Assembly (NCBI RefSeq): GCF_036959255.1
Contig: NZ_JAWMTI010000008.1
Coordinates: forward strand, 1 to 64,000
Reading direction: 5' to 3'
Origin: Olivibacter sp036959255
GTDB taxonomy: Bacteria; Bacteroidota; Bacteroidia; Sphingobacteriales; Sphingobacteriaceae
DNA length: 64,000 nucleotides
Part shown: in pieces, positions 7,982 to 16,767 of the stretch
How positions within the stretch are numbered: the stretch's first letter is position 1
How the letters are laid out: each line of letters starts with the position of its first letter
Program-made: the position numbers and the translations under genes
The notes under the pieces: generated by a model
What the model saw: the letters and a program-made list of their open reading frames with translations, nothing else
Database searches by the model: none
What the model was told of the DNA's origin: nothing

Positions 7982-8572
7982 ATGCTTTCCTTCGAACATA
8001 CAGCGTTTGAGTATTTACTGGTCCTGCGGCTACCCAGAGAGGTAGAGCGGCAAGTGACCTATTTTAAAGATGTATTTCAAGATCGTTATAACTTTCCTAA
8101 TGCGTTAATTACCTACCCTCATCTAACGCTCTTGAAGTTTAGACAATTTAGAAGTTATGAAGAGCTTATCGTAAATAGGCTGAAGCAAATGGCCGGTTAT
8201 GTTAACCCTTTTCAAATAACATTAAGTGGTTTTAGCCTTTTTGAAAATGTCTTTTTTCTCAATGTAACAACAAGAAGCTTATTTTTAGATATTGTATATA
8301 AGCAGCGGTCGTTACTTTTGCCGTTGTTGTGCGCAGGTAGCAATTATTATCATTTTGTTCATCAACCCCATGTAACAATTGCGCGAGCTCTTTTGAAGAA
8401 CCAGAGTCAAGAAGTCCGTAGAACCTGGACAATGCATTCGTACGAAGCAGACTTTACTGTTTCAGATATGCTGCTCATAAAAAGAGGGGCACCTTATGAA
8501 TCCTATAAACCTGTTTGTATAATTCGTTTTAAAGGGCACAAATCCTATCCAAAACAAGGAAGGTTATTCTAG
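7982..8572 (+). CDS. 2H phosphoesterase superfamily protein (2'-5' RNA ligase-like)
   Basis: 196 residues with the two short His-x-Thr motifs that define the 2H superfamily: PHLTL (His47) and PHVTI (His130), about 83 residues apart as usual. Members open or close 2'-5' bonds or cyclic phosphates in RNA and nucleotides; ThpR/LigT is the best-known relative. Which substrate this one uses cannot be told. The C-terminal part (SDMLLIKRG, then VCIIRFKG) fits the last strands of the fold. It is convergent with the DUF1772 gene, only 15 bases between the ends. No tRNA or RNA-repair gene lies nearby. Confidence 0.75.
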   Translation: MLSFEHTAFEYLLVLRLPREVERQVTYFKDVFQDRYNFPNALITYPHLTLLKFRQFRSYEELIVNRLKQMAGYVNPFQITLSGFSLFENVFFLNVTTRSLFLDIVYKQRSLLLPLLCAGSNYYHFVHQPHVTIARALLKNQSQEVRRTWTMHSYEADFTVSDMLLIKRGAPYESYKPVCIIRFKGHKSYPKQGRLF

Positions 8573-8587
8573 CTTGCTTTTAATAGA

Positions 8588-9076
8588 CTAAACGTCCTTG
8601 TCTATAACGGTGACGATAAGTAGAAGGAAACTTAAAGTTGCACAGATGGCACGTATCGTGTTAAAGAACACCCATTTCGTTTGAAAAATATCTTTTTGCC
8701 TTATTAGTTCTTGCATGCTTAGCTGTTGAAGGTCAATTTTATTTAAACCTTCATTTATGGGAACATTTATGACAATCGTAACCATGAATACGCCGAGAAA
8801 ATAAAGCAACATTGCGAGAACCAATAAAAATAATTTAAGTTGAAGCCCCTGTTTATACACAAAAACAGCTTTTAGTGGTAATAATATCACGGGCAGTAAA
8901 AACGCCGTAAGGAACCACGGATTGAGTATCGACTTGTTAAATGATTGCATCGCCAGTAATGATTCAAATGCTGGTAATTTTTTTAAACCGGGCATTATTG
9001 CATTACTCCATGTAAAGAAAAGACCAGACATGAGTGCCGTTGTTAAGAGGGTGACTAAAGTTAATAGATAATACAT
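8588..9076 (-). CDS. DUF1772 (anthrone oxygenase-like) membrane protein
   Basis: 162 residues from the ATG at 9076. A longer frame to 9124 would need a TTG start and adds a charged tail that the family lacks. Four membrane segments are visible, at about residues 4-22, 55-72, 82-100 and 138-158. The opening TALMSGLFFTWSNAIMPGL is the conserved signature of DUF1772 proteins, some of which are called anthrone oxygenases after fungal relatives. Bacterial function is unproven. A conserved central Phe-Asn-x-x-x-Leu-Asn-Pro-Trp-Phe is present. It is a single gene transcribed toward the 2H phosphoesterase gene. Confidence 0.75.
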   Translation of the reverse strand: MYYLLTLVTLLTTALMSGLFFTWSNAIMPGLKKLPAFESLLAMQSFNKSILNPWFLTAFLLPVILLPLKAVFVYKQGLQLKLFLLVLAMLLYFLGVFMVTIVINVPINEGLNKIDLQQLSMQELIRQKDIFQTKWVFFNTIRAICATLSFLLLIVTVIDKDV

Positions 9077-9273
9077 AGCTTTACTTTTAAATATTTGTCG
9101 AATCTCATTTTGTAGTATGCGCAAATATAACCTGTAGCTGGCTGAGCAAATAGAATAAATACGACAATTTAAGATACACCAGGGGAATAAAAATGATTTG
9201 CTCTATCTATTTCTGAAAAATAATGTAAATTCGATTTTATTGAATAAGTAGTTCCTCCTAAAGAAAAAATCGA

Positions 9274-10104
9274 ATGAAATGCTATTTTTTTGTTTTGTAT
9301 CTTTTATTACTAACGTTTTCTGTAGATGCTCAGGGTATTCGTTATAATACAAAAACCAATATATCTTATTATGAAGAGGGAACCCAATCGGACAATTATA
9401 AGAAAGAACGATGTACGCTCGATCTTTATTTCCCGGAGAATAAACGTGATTTTGCTACCGTTGTGTGGTTTCACGGAGGTGGCTTAACTGGAGGGGAGAA
9501 GGAGATTCCACAGGCATTGAAAGATCAAGGGATTGCCGTTGTCGGTGTAAGTTATCGATTGTCTCCAAAGGTTAAAGGAATTGATGTTATTGAAGATGCG
9601 GCGGCAGCAACGGCATGGGTGTTTAAGCATATCAAGGAGTTCGGAGGCAATGAGAAATTGATTTTTGTTTCCGGTCATTCCGCAGGTGGTTACCTTGGTA
9701 TGATGCTGACCCTCAACAAAGCCTATCTGAACAAATATAATATCGATGCAAATCAAGTTGCCGGGATAGTACCTTTTAGTGGTCACACAATTACTCATTT
9801 TACGATAAGGCAAGAAAGAGGAATTCGCGACGTGCAGGCAGTAGTTGATGAGTATGCTCCGTTATTTTATGTAAGAGCTGACGCACCACCACTTTTATTG
9901 ATAACAGGCGATAGGGAACTGGAACTTTTAGGTAGATATGAGGAAAATGCTTATATGGCCCGTATGATGAAACTTGCGGGGCATAAGGAAACATCTCTTA
10001 TCGAATTAGGAGGATATGGTCATAATATGACTTTTCCGGCCTTCCCTTTATTGATTAAAGAAATTAATAACAGGACAAAAGAGATTACACAAAGTTTAAA
10101 ATAG
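9274..10104 (+). CDS. Secreted alpha/beta-hydrolase, carboxylesterase type
   Basis: 276 residues with an N-terminal signal peptide (to about residue 20, ...VDAQG), so probably periplasmic. The fold of the HSL/BD-FAE-like esterase branch is clear: oxyanion loop HGGG at 67-70, nucleophile Ser136 in GHSAGG, and plausible triad partners Asp213 (ITGDREL) and His250 (GGYGHNM). Such enzymes hydrolyse short-chain or carbohydrate esters. The secreted lactonase-like gene follows 32 bases later, so both may act on the same extracytoplasmic carbohydrate or ester substrates, which is inference. Confidence 0.85.
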   Translation: MKCYFFVLYLLLLTFSVDAQGIRYNTKTNISYYEEGTQSDNYKKERCTLDLYFPENKRDFATVVWFHGGGLTGGEKEIPQALKDQGIAVVGVSYRLSPKVKGIDVIEDAAAATAWVFKHIKEFGGNEKLIFVSGHSAGGYLGMMLTLNKAYLNKYNIDANQVAGIVPFSGHTITHFTIRQERGIRDVQAVVDEYAPLFYVRADAPPLLLITGDRELELLGRYEENAYMARMMKLAGHKETSLIELGGYGHNMTFPAFPLLIKEINNRTKEITQSLK

Positions 10105-10136
10105 GCAAGGCCGCTCCGTAAATTATTTATCAAGTT

Positions 10137-11057
10137 ATGAGATCTATTTCCAATTGTATCGCATTTATTATTGCCATAAGCTGTTTAATTTTTCATTGTA
10201 TGGAGGTAAAGGGTATGTCAAGCCCACCAATTGATAGTAACAAAATAGTCGTTGCTGATGCGAAACTACAACTAATAGGAGACGGTTTTGCTTTTACTGA
10301 AGGTCCGGCCGCAGATAAGGATGGAAACGTGTATTTTACTGATCAACCCAATAACCGTATTTGGAAATACGATCTAAATGGAAAACTTAGTGTTTTTATG
10401 GAAAATGCAGGAAGAGCAAATGGGCTTTATTTCGATGAGGATGGGGCGCTTATTGCCTGTGCAGATGAACAAAATCAACTTTGGCGAATCAAAGATGGTG
10501 CAGTTGAGAAACTGGTTATACACTATCAGGATACACTCCTGAACGGGCCAAATGATGTTTGGGTGGCTTCTAATGGCCTAATTTATTTTACAGATCCTTA
10601 TTATCAGCGAGATTATTGGGAAAGAAAAGCCCCTGATTTAAAGGTTCAGGCATTGTATTTATATAAAAAGAATCAACAGGTAATCCGATTGGATGAGGAA
10701 TTTAAGAGACCTAATGGAATTGTTGGTACAGCTGATGGTCGTTATTTATATGTAGCCGATATTGGTGATGATAAAACCTATCGTTATACGATAAAAAAGA
10801 ATGGGATGCTTACAAAAAAACGTCTTTTCATTCCGCAAGGTTCCGATGGGATGACCATCGATACCGAAGGAAATTTATATCTAACCGGCAACGGAGTTTC
10901 AGTTTATGATAAACAAGCCAGAAAGATCGCGCATATTGATATACCGGCAAAATGGACAGCTAATGTTTGCTTTGGAGGTAAAGATAGAAACGTTCTTTTT
11001 ATCACGGCCAGTGATAAGGTTTTTACATTAAAAATGCGTACCAAAGGCGTACACTAA
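10137..11057 (+). CDS. Secreted SMP-30/gluconolactonase/LRE-family protein
   Basis: 306 residues with a signal peptide of about 26 residues, then a six-bladed beta-propeller of the SMP-30 family. Diagnostic segments are FTEGPAADKDGNVYFTD, NGPNDVWVASNGLIYFTDP and RPNGIVGTADGRYLYVAD, which supply the metal-binding Glu, Asn and Asp of the active site (Glu in TEGP, Asn in GPNDV, Asn in RPNGI, Asp in the late GSDGM). Relatives hydrolyse sugar lactones or related esters. It lies 32 bases after the esterase gene, probably in one transcript. The exact substrate is unknown. Confidence 0.85.
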   Translation: MRSISNCIAFIIAISCLIFHCMEVKGMSSPPIDSNKIVVADAKLQLIGDGFAFTEGPAADKDGNVYFTDQPNNRIWKYDLNGKLSVFMENAGRANGLYFDEDGALIACADEQNQLWRIKDGAVEKLVIHYQDTLLNGPNDVWVASNGLIYFTDPYYQRDYWERKAPDLKVQALYLYKKNQQVIRLDEEFKRPNGIVGTADGRYLYVADIGDDKTYRYTIKKNGMLTKKRLFIPQGSDGMTIDTEGNLYLTGNGVSVYDKQARKIAHIDIPAKWTANVCFGGKDRNVLFITASDKVFTLKMRTKGVH

Positions 11058-11239
11058 ATCAGTTCGATCTATTCAATTTTTTGCACCAATCTTTTACCCT
11101 ATAAGATAACAATTTATGTTTCAAAGGTGCACGCCTAAATAGGTGCTGACCCTGCTATTGGTTAATGGTATAGGAGGCACTGAAAGAAATTTAAAAAAGA
11201 TTGAAATATTTTGATAGCCTATTCGTCTATACCAAAGAG

Positions 11240-11815
11240 ATGAATCAGTTATCAATAGCAAAGAACATGTCAGAAGATAAGCAAAGCAAAATCTTAACAA
11301 CCATAACTTCTTATGGAAAGGGTTTGCTGAGCTTTATTAGGAAGCGCGTCAAAAGTGATGCGGATGCCGAAGATATTTTGCAAGATGTATGGTTTCAGCT
11401 AACGGCTGTTGTCAACTCAGAGCCGGTAGAACAAGTAGGCGGGTGGCTCTATCGTGTAGCAAGAAACCGTATTATCGATAAGTATAGAAAAAGAACGGAA
11501 ACTTCTTATGATGAGACGGTGGTGGATGATGACGAACAACATGTATCATTTAGTGAATTGCTTTTACGTGTCAATGATACACCGGAGAAAACCTACCAGG
11601 ATCGATTGATGTGGAAGACTTTATTTAGCTCACTGGAAGAGTTGCCTGCCCCACAGCGGGATGTGTTTATTTGGCATGAATTAGACCATATTCCTTTTTC
11701 GGAGATTGCAGCACGTACAGGAGAGTCCGTGGGCACATTAATTTCAAGAAAACGTTATGCTGTATTGCACTTAAGGAAACGTTTACTTGTCTTCTACAAC
11801 GAGTTGGAGAAATAA
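11240..11815 (+). CDS. RNA polymerase sigma factor, ECF type
   Basis: About 191 residues from ATG 11240 (ATG 11267 is equally plausible; the frame extends back to a TTG at 11201). Region 2 includes DAEDILQDVWFQL (core binding), then GWLYRVARNRIIDKYRKR (-10 recognition). Region 4 has LEELPAPQRDVFIWHELDHIPFSEIAARTGESVGTLISRKRYAVLHLRKRL, the -35 helix-turn-helix. It is a cytoplasmic specialised sigma factor. There is no FecR-type anti-sigma gene or TonB receptor after it. Instead two small genes follow at once, one encoding a membrane protein that could hold the sigma factor. The signal is unknown. Confidence 0.9.
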   Translation: MNQLSIAKNMSEDKQSKILTTITSYGKGLLSFIRKRVKSDADAEDILQDVWFQLTAVVNSEPVEQVGGWLYRVARNRIIDKYRKRTETSYDETVVDDDEQHVSFSELLLRVNDTPEKTYQDRLMWKTLFSSLEELPAPQRDVFIWHELDHIPFSEIAARTGESVGTLISRKRYAVLHLRKRLLVFYNELEK

Positions 11816-11847
11816 TTGAATGGGTGAAAATATTAAAATATAAAGTG

Positions 11848-12204
11848 ATGAAACAAATATTTAAAAGTCGATTTAGGTTTATAGTTATACCAATATTAGC
11901 GGTCGCCTTCGTGTTTTTGATTAGCTATTTAGTTATGTTATTATGGAATTTCAGTATGGCAACTATCTTTAATGGTGTACATAGTATCAATCTATGGCAA
12001 GCAATGGCCTTGTTCGTGTTATCCAAAATTCTCTTTGGGTTTGGGAAAGGCGGGCGCGGCGGGGGTCCCCCTTGGAGCAAACGGAAAATGCGTGATAAAT
12101 TGGCAGGTATGAATGAGATGGATAAGGAGAAAATGAGAACCTACATGCGTGAAAGATGGTGCGATTGGCAGAACTTTCAAGAGGATAAATCGAACGAAAA
12201 TTAA
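11848..12204 (+). CDS. Small membrane protein of the sigma-factor cassette
   Basis: 118 residues from ATG 11848 (a GTG eight codons earlier is possible). The N-terminus is basic, a strong membrane segment covers residues 10-35 and a second hydrophobic stretch (WQAMALFVLSKILFGF) covers about 51-66. Then come a Gly-rich loop (GKGGRGGGPPW) and a charged C-terminal helix, residues 74-118, with Trp and Cys (RERWCDWQNF). No standard zinc-binding anti-sigma motif is seen. Position 32 bases after the sigma gene suggests a membrane anchor or anti-sigma role, by inference only. I have no family name for it. Confidence 0.65.
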   Translation: MKQIFKSRFRFIVIPILAVAFVFLISYLVMLLWNFSMATIFNGVHSINLWQAMALFVLSKILFGFGKGGRGGGPPWSKRKMRDKLAGMNEMDKEKMRTYMRERWCDWQNFQEDKSNEN

Positions 12205-12228
12205 TCAGAAAAATTTAAGAAAAGTATT

Positions 12229-12453
12229 ATGAATCAGGTATTAATTTTTAAAACGAGTGTAAATGCTCAAAAACATGTGCAGCAGGTAGCCGCCTTGTTC
12301 AAATCCATTAAATTAATCAAGCAATGGAGTTTTGATCTGGATGATTGCGATCGTGTTTTACGGGTGGTTTCTTTGAATATTCGCCCTGAGATGATTGAAA
12401 ATTTGCTGAGAACAGAAGGTATTTATTGCGAACAAATGGAATATGAATTGTAA
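12229..12453 (+). CDS. 74-residue protein with ferredoxin-like (HMA-like) pattern
   Basis: A short protein whose strand-helix-strand-strand-helix-strand pattern resembles heavy-metal-associated domains: VLIFKTSV, then a helix AQKHVQQVAALFKSI, strand KQWSFDLDDCDRVLRVVS, helix PEMIENLLRTEG and strand CEQMEYEL. It lacks the CxxC metal motif; its cysteines at about 42 and 66 are far apart. It is the last gene of the sigma-factor cassette, 24 bases after the membrane protein gene. A regulatory or protein-binding role is possible. Family not recognised by name. Confidence 0.6.
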   Translation: MNQVLIFKTSVNAQKHVQQVAALFKSIKLIKQWSFDLDDCDRVLRVVSLNIRPEMIENLLRTEGIYCEQMEYEL

Positions 12454-12520
12454 AATGATTGGGGTCAATGCTTTTATGCGTGTTTCAAATCATTCATAAA
12501 AGCATTGATAGTAGCTTTTT
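12454..12520 (+). terminator. Terminator-like hairpin with an interleaved second stem
   Basis: TCAATGCTTTTATG (12465-12478) pairs perfectly with CATAAAAGCATTGA (12495-12508), followed by a T-rich tail TAGTAGCTTTTT. A second pair, AATGATT (12454-12460) with AATCATT (12488-12494), is interleaved with it, so an H-type pseudoknot is possible. It lies directly after the sigma-factor cassette and likely ends that transcript. Confidence 0.6.
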
Positions 12521-12580
12521 ATAAACAACATTCGTGAATGATGGGCATTTTGTCTAAGTTTGGGGCTTATTTCCATTATT

Positions 12581-14608
12581 ATGAATAACCCACTTCTGAA
12601 GTCATTCGATACACCATTTAACAGTTTTCCATTCGAAAATATAAATCAAGAAGATTTCAAACCTGCGATATTGGAGGGAATAATCCAAGCTAAGCAAGAA
12701 ATCACGCAGATTGCCGGCAATCCTGCAAGACCAACCTTCCATAATACAATAGTAGCACTTGAAAAAGCAGGGAAACAGTTACACGTCGTCGCCGAAGCTT
12801 TCTTTAATATAAATTCTGCTGAAACAAACGACTATCTTCAGAATCTTGCACAGGAAATCTCTCCGCTACTTACCGAATATGGAAATGATGTCACACTTAA
12901 TGAAGAGCTATTTCTACGTATAAAAACAGTATTCGAAGAGACATCAAAGTCAAGCTTAACCGAAGAAGAATATAAATTGTTGGATAAAACCTATAAGAGT
13001 TTCACGAAAAATGGCGCGTTATTGACTGATGCACAAAAAGATCGTCTGCGATTTATTGATAAAGAGCTTGCCTCCTTGAAAGTGAAATTTTCACAAAATG
13101 TACTCCACGAGACAAATGCTTATTCTTTGCATATTACCAGCGAGCAGGATTTAGAGGGGCTTCCTAGCTCTGCTAAAAATGCCGCGAAAGAAGAAGCAAA
13201 GAAAAGAGGGTTAGCTGGCTGGGTTTTCAGTTTGCAATTTCCGAGTATGATGCCATTTATGAAGTACGCGAAAAAGCGTGATTTGAGACGGGAATTGTAT
13301 TTAGCTTCCTCAAAAAGAGCTTTCAACAAAAATGAATATGATAATGAAGAACATGTAAAAAAAATAGTCGCTTACCGGCAAGAGCGAGCTGAGTTACTTG
13401 GATATGAGACGCACGCACATTTTATTTTACAGGAACGAATGGCGTCCGGCCCAGAGGAAGTGGAGAAATTTCTGCATGATTTATTGGTGAAGGCTAAACC
13501 CTTCGCACAAAAGGAAATTAAGCAATTAAGACAGGTGGCTTCTATTGATGATATAGATGAATTGATGCCTTATGATCACGCATACTATGTGGAAAAGTTG
13601 AGGGAAGCCCAATTCAAGTTCTCAGAAGAAACTTTAAAACCATATTTTCCTCTTGAAGCCGTAGTCAACGCTGCATTTGATGTTGCGAACAAGTTATATG
13701 GGTTGACGTTTCAAAAACGGAACGATATTCAGAAATACCATCAAGAGGTAGAAGTTTTTGAAGTATTGGAAAATGGTATACATAAAGCCTTATTGTATGT
13801 CGATTGGTTTCCAAGGGAAGGTAAACGTGCCGGTGCGTGGATGACAAGCTACCAAGGGCAGTCTAAAGTAGAGAGACTAGCGATAAGACCCCACATTTCT
13901 ATCGTGTGCAATTTTTCCCGTTCCCATGGAGATGTTCCTTCGCTGCTTACATTTAACGAAGTGACTACCTTATTTCATGAATTTGGACATGCCCTGCACG
14001 GAATAATGGCAGATACCGTATATGAAAGCCTGTCGGGTACCAATGTGTATTGGGACTTTGTAGAACTGCCATCCCAGTTTATGGAGAATTATTGCTACGA
14101 TAAAGCATTTCTATCTAGTTTTGCCAAACACTATAAAACAGGTGAATCTCTTCCTTTGGAAGAGATCGATAAGATTGTTGCTTCCGCAAATTTCATGGAG
14201 GGCTATCAAACTTTACGACAACTAAGCTTTGGTCTGTTGGACTTAGCTTACCATACAAATCAACTGCAGCCGGACGATAGCCTTGTAGAATTTGAAAGGC
14301 ATGTAGTTGCAGATACCCAACTTTATCCAGTGATGGAAGGGATCGCTATGAGCCCATCCTTTTCGCATATATTTCCCGGTGGTTACTCCGCGGGTTATTA
14401 TTCTTATAAATGGGCCGAAGTACTTGATGCGGACGCTTTTGACTATTTTAAAGAAACAGGCGTCTTTAACCGAGAAACTGCCGAAAAGTTTAAGATTTTA
14501 CTCAGTAAAGGAGGTACCGTTGATCCGATGACGCTTTATATTGACTTCAGGGGAAGGAAACCTTCCGTTGACGCACTATTAAGACGAGCCGGATTAACCG
14601 GTAGTTAG
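12581..14608 (+). CDS. M3-family zinc metallopeptidase (oligopeptidase A/Dcp type)
   Basis: 675 residues from the ATG at 12581 (the open frame also includes a TTG seven codons upstream). The zinc site is HEFGH at residues 466-470 (LFHEFGHALHGI), with the third ligand in the following ELPSQFMENY segment. The last part has FPGGYSAGYYSYKWAEVLDADAF, conserved in oligopeptidase A and dipeptidyl carboxypeptidase Dcp. Length is normal for the family. There is no signal peptide, so it is probably cytoplasmic and degrades oligopeptides. It stands as a single gene after the sigma-cassette terminator. Confidence 0.92.
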   Translation: MNNPLLKSFDTPFNSFPFENINQEDFKPAILEGIIQAKQEITQIAGNPARPTFHNTIVALEKAGKQLHVVAEAFFNINSAETNDYLQNLAQEISPLLTEYGNDVTLNEELFLRIKTVFEETSKSSLTEEEYKLLDKTYKSFTKNGALLTDAQKDRLRFIDKELASLKVKFSQNVLHETNAYSLHITSEQDLEGLPSSAKNAAKEEAKKRGLAGWVFSLQFPSMMPFMKYAKKRDLRRELYLASSKRAFNKNEYDNEEHVKKIVAYRQERAELLGYETHAHFILQERMASGPEEVEKFLHDLLVKAKPFAQKEIKQLRQVASIDDIDELMPYDHAYYVEKLREAQFKFSEETLKPYFPLEAVVNAAFDVANKLYGLTFQKRNDIQKYHQEVEVFEVLENGIHKALLYVDWFPREGKRAGAWMTSYQGQSKVERLAIRPHISIVCNFSRSHGDVPSLLTFNEVTTLFHEFGHALHGIMADTVYESLSGTNVYWDFVELPSQFMENYCYDKAFLSSFAKHYKTGESLPLEEIDKIVASANFMEGYQTLRQLSFGLLDLAYHTNQLQPDDSLVEFERHVVADTQLYPVMEGIAMSPSFSHIFPGGYSAGYYSYKWAEVLDADAFDYFKETGVFNRETAEKFKILLSKGGTVDPMTLYIDFRGRKPSVDALLRRAGLTGS

Positions 14609-14686
14609 ATAGTTAGACTTCTTAAATTAAATTTACCCTTCTCATATAGCGGTGAGAAAAATAGATTACACGGTACCCTATAAGAA

Positions 14687-16561
14687 ATGAACAGCAGTAA
14701 AATTCTTTTTTTAGTATATTTTTTTTGCGGAATAACGGAATGTTTGGCGCAAGATGCATTGCCTGCAGACTCATCTTTTACTAATGCGATTAAAAAAGGT
14801 ACACGCACATTGAATGGAATGCCGGGCAGTAAGTATTGGCAAAATGCAGCAGACTACAAACTAAAGATAAAGTTTGAGCCAAAAAGCCGGTTATTATCTG
14901 GAACAACGGAAATCATCTATAATAACAACAGTCCGGATACATTGGATGAAATTTGGTTTAAGTTATACGCCAATATTTACAAGAAAGGGGTTGACAGAAA
15001 ATCTAAAATCGATAAAAAAGATTTAGGAGACGGTCTACTATTGAAGAAAGTTGAAGTTGATAAAAGGGCGATAGAAATCAATAATGCCTTGATTGATGGT
15101 GCCAATATGAAGCTGATGGATATTAAGGTACCGCCCCACAGCAATATACGCTTCAAAATAGATTATGAATATACATTGAACGAAGGCTCGCACTTGCGTA
15201 CAGGAAAGGTAGATCAAGGAGCTTATTTTATCGCCTATTTTTTTCCTAGGATCGCCGTATACGACGATATAGATGGTTGGAACCGATACCCCTATACCGG
15301 TGCGGAAGAATTTTATAATGACTTCTGCAACTTTGATGCAGAAATTGATGTACCGGGGGGATACGCTGTGTGGGCGACAGGCGATCTAAAAAATGGAAAA
15401 AAAGTATATCAAAAACCTATAAATGATTTGCTGGAAAGGGCTTGTTCATCTGATACGGTTATTGATGTTATCAACGACCACAACGTAAAGTCGAACATGA
15501 TAACCAAAGGAAGAGCTTTTAATACTTTTAAATTTGAGGCTAAAGGAGTACCTGATTTCGCTTTTGCGCTGAGTAATCACTACGTTTGGAAATCCGTTAG
15601 CTTAATGGTTGATTCATTAACCCAACGAAGGACACGTATTGATGCCATCTATAATCCGGTACATAAGGATTACAGAGAGGTGATTGACTTTGCCCGAAAA
15701 ACGGTAGAAGGTATGAGTTTTTATTTCCCCGCTTGGCCGTTCCCTTATAATCATATGACAGTTTTTGACGGCCTTGACCAAATGGAGTATCCGATGATGG
15801 CCAATGATAATCCTACAAAAACTAGAGAGGATGCAATTACATTAACGAATCATGAAATATTTCATACGATGTTTCCTTTTTATATGGGGATAAATGAGAC
15901 AAAGTATGGGTGGATGGATGAAGGATGGGCAACTATCGGAGAATGGAAACTTTCTAACTATATCGATAGTAGCTATGTAGACGATTACGGAATACAAGCT
16001 ACGGCTAAGAATTCGGGTAATCGAGACGATACACCGATTGTGACGTTGACGACCGATCTAAGGGGTGCTGGAACTTTTACAAATTCTTATCCTAAACCAG
16101 CGTTAGGATACCTCTATGTGGAAGAATATTTAGGAAAAGAATTGTTTAAGAAGGCACTTCATCATTACATTGAAACGTGGCATGGAAAGCATCCACAGCC
16201 GTTAGATTTTTTCAATGCAATAAATACGGGCAGCGGACAAAATTTAAATTGGTTTTGGAAAAGATGGTTTTACGGTGACGGTGCGCTGGATTTGGCTATT
16301 GAAGACGTGGTAGAAAAGAAAGAGGGTGAATACTCCGTAATCGTTAAAAATAAGGGTACTAAACCGCTTCCCATATACCTTACCATACATTACCTAGATG
16401 GTTCGATAGAAAAGAAGAATCAATCGATCGGATCGTGGAAAGATGGGAATAAAACGGTTTCGATAGCTATTAAAACAAACAAGAAAATTAAGTCGATAGA
16501 ATTAGGTGATACTTATGTGCCTGATAAGAATAATCAAGATAACCTGTTTCGGATTAATTAG
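14687..16561 (+). CDS. Secreted M1-family (aminopeptidase N-like) metallopeptidase
   Basis: 624 residues with a signal peptide ending around residue 22 (...ECLAQD). The zinc site is complete: HEIFH at 389-393 and Glu412 in WMDEGWA, exactly the HExxH-x18-E spacing of M1 peptidases. The exopeptidase GxMEN motif has the variant form QMEYPMM upstream. Residues 40-200 form the N-terminal beta domain, and a C-terminal Ig-like strand region follows from about 530. It is likely periplasmic or outer-membrane associated and trims peptides. It starts 78 bases after the M3 peptidase gene; the two could act in succession on peptides. Confidence 0.85.
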   Translation: MNSSKILFLVYFFCGITECLAQDALPADSSFTNAIKKGTRTLNGMPGSKYWQNAADYKLKIKFEPKSRLLSGTTEIIYNNNSPDTLDEIWFKLYANIYKKGVDRKSKIDKKDLGDGLLLKKVEVDKRAIEINNALIDGANMKLMDIKVPPHSNIRFKIDYEYTLNEGSHLRTGKVDQGAYFIAYFFPRIAVYDDIDGWNRYPYTGAEEFYNDFCNFDAEIDVPGGYAVWATGDLKNGKKVYQKPINDLLERACSSDTVIDVINDHNVKSNMITKGRAFNTFKFEAKGVPDFAFALSNHYVWKSVSLMVDSLTQRRTRIDAIYNPVHKDYREVIDFARKTVEGMSFYFPAWPFPYNHMTVFDGLDQMEYPMMANDNPTKTREDAITLTNHEIFHTMFPFYMGINETKYGWMDEGWATIGEWKLSNYIDSSYVDDYGIQATAKNSGNRDDTPIVTLTTDLRGAGTFTNSYPKPALGYLYVEEYLGKELFKKALHHYIETWHGKHPQPLDFFNAINTGSGQNLNWFWKRWFYGDGALDLAIEDVVEKKEGEYSVIVKNKGTKPLPIYLTIHYLDGSIEKKNQSIGSWKDGNKTVSIAIKTNKKIKSIELGDTYVPDKNNQDNLFRIN

Positions 16562-16767
16562 CTTTTGAGTTAACTATTATCATTTAAAAGACACTGTCGA
16601 TAGGACTCTATAACGTTTTTGCAGCATGAAGAGGATCCCTCAGCGATAAATATCGAAGTGCCCATTTTTTTGTATTTTAATATTATGTTAATTAATGTTA
16701 AAACTTTTGATTTTGTAGATCGAACGTCTTTTTTTTTATATTTTTAACTCCAGAATGCCTAAAATAT

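Noticed and set aside
9077..9124. TTG start for the DUF1772 protein
   Set aside because: The extra 16 residues are charged and absent from the family, while ATG 9076 gives the usual membrane-helix start.
9484..9813. Minus-strand frame of 109 codons inside the esterase gene
   Set aside because: Complement of a clear esterase coding region with all catalytic residues; cysteine-rich, shadow-like composition.
16680..16767. Promoter before the outer-membrane barrel gene
   Set aside because: TTTTG runs are present but no TAnnTTTG at suitable spacing could be fixed.
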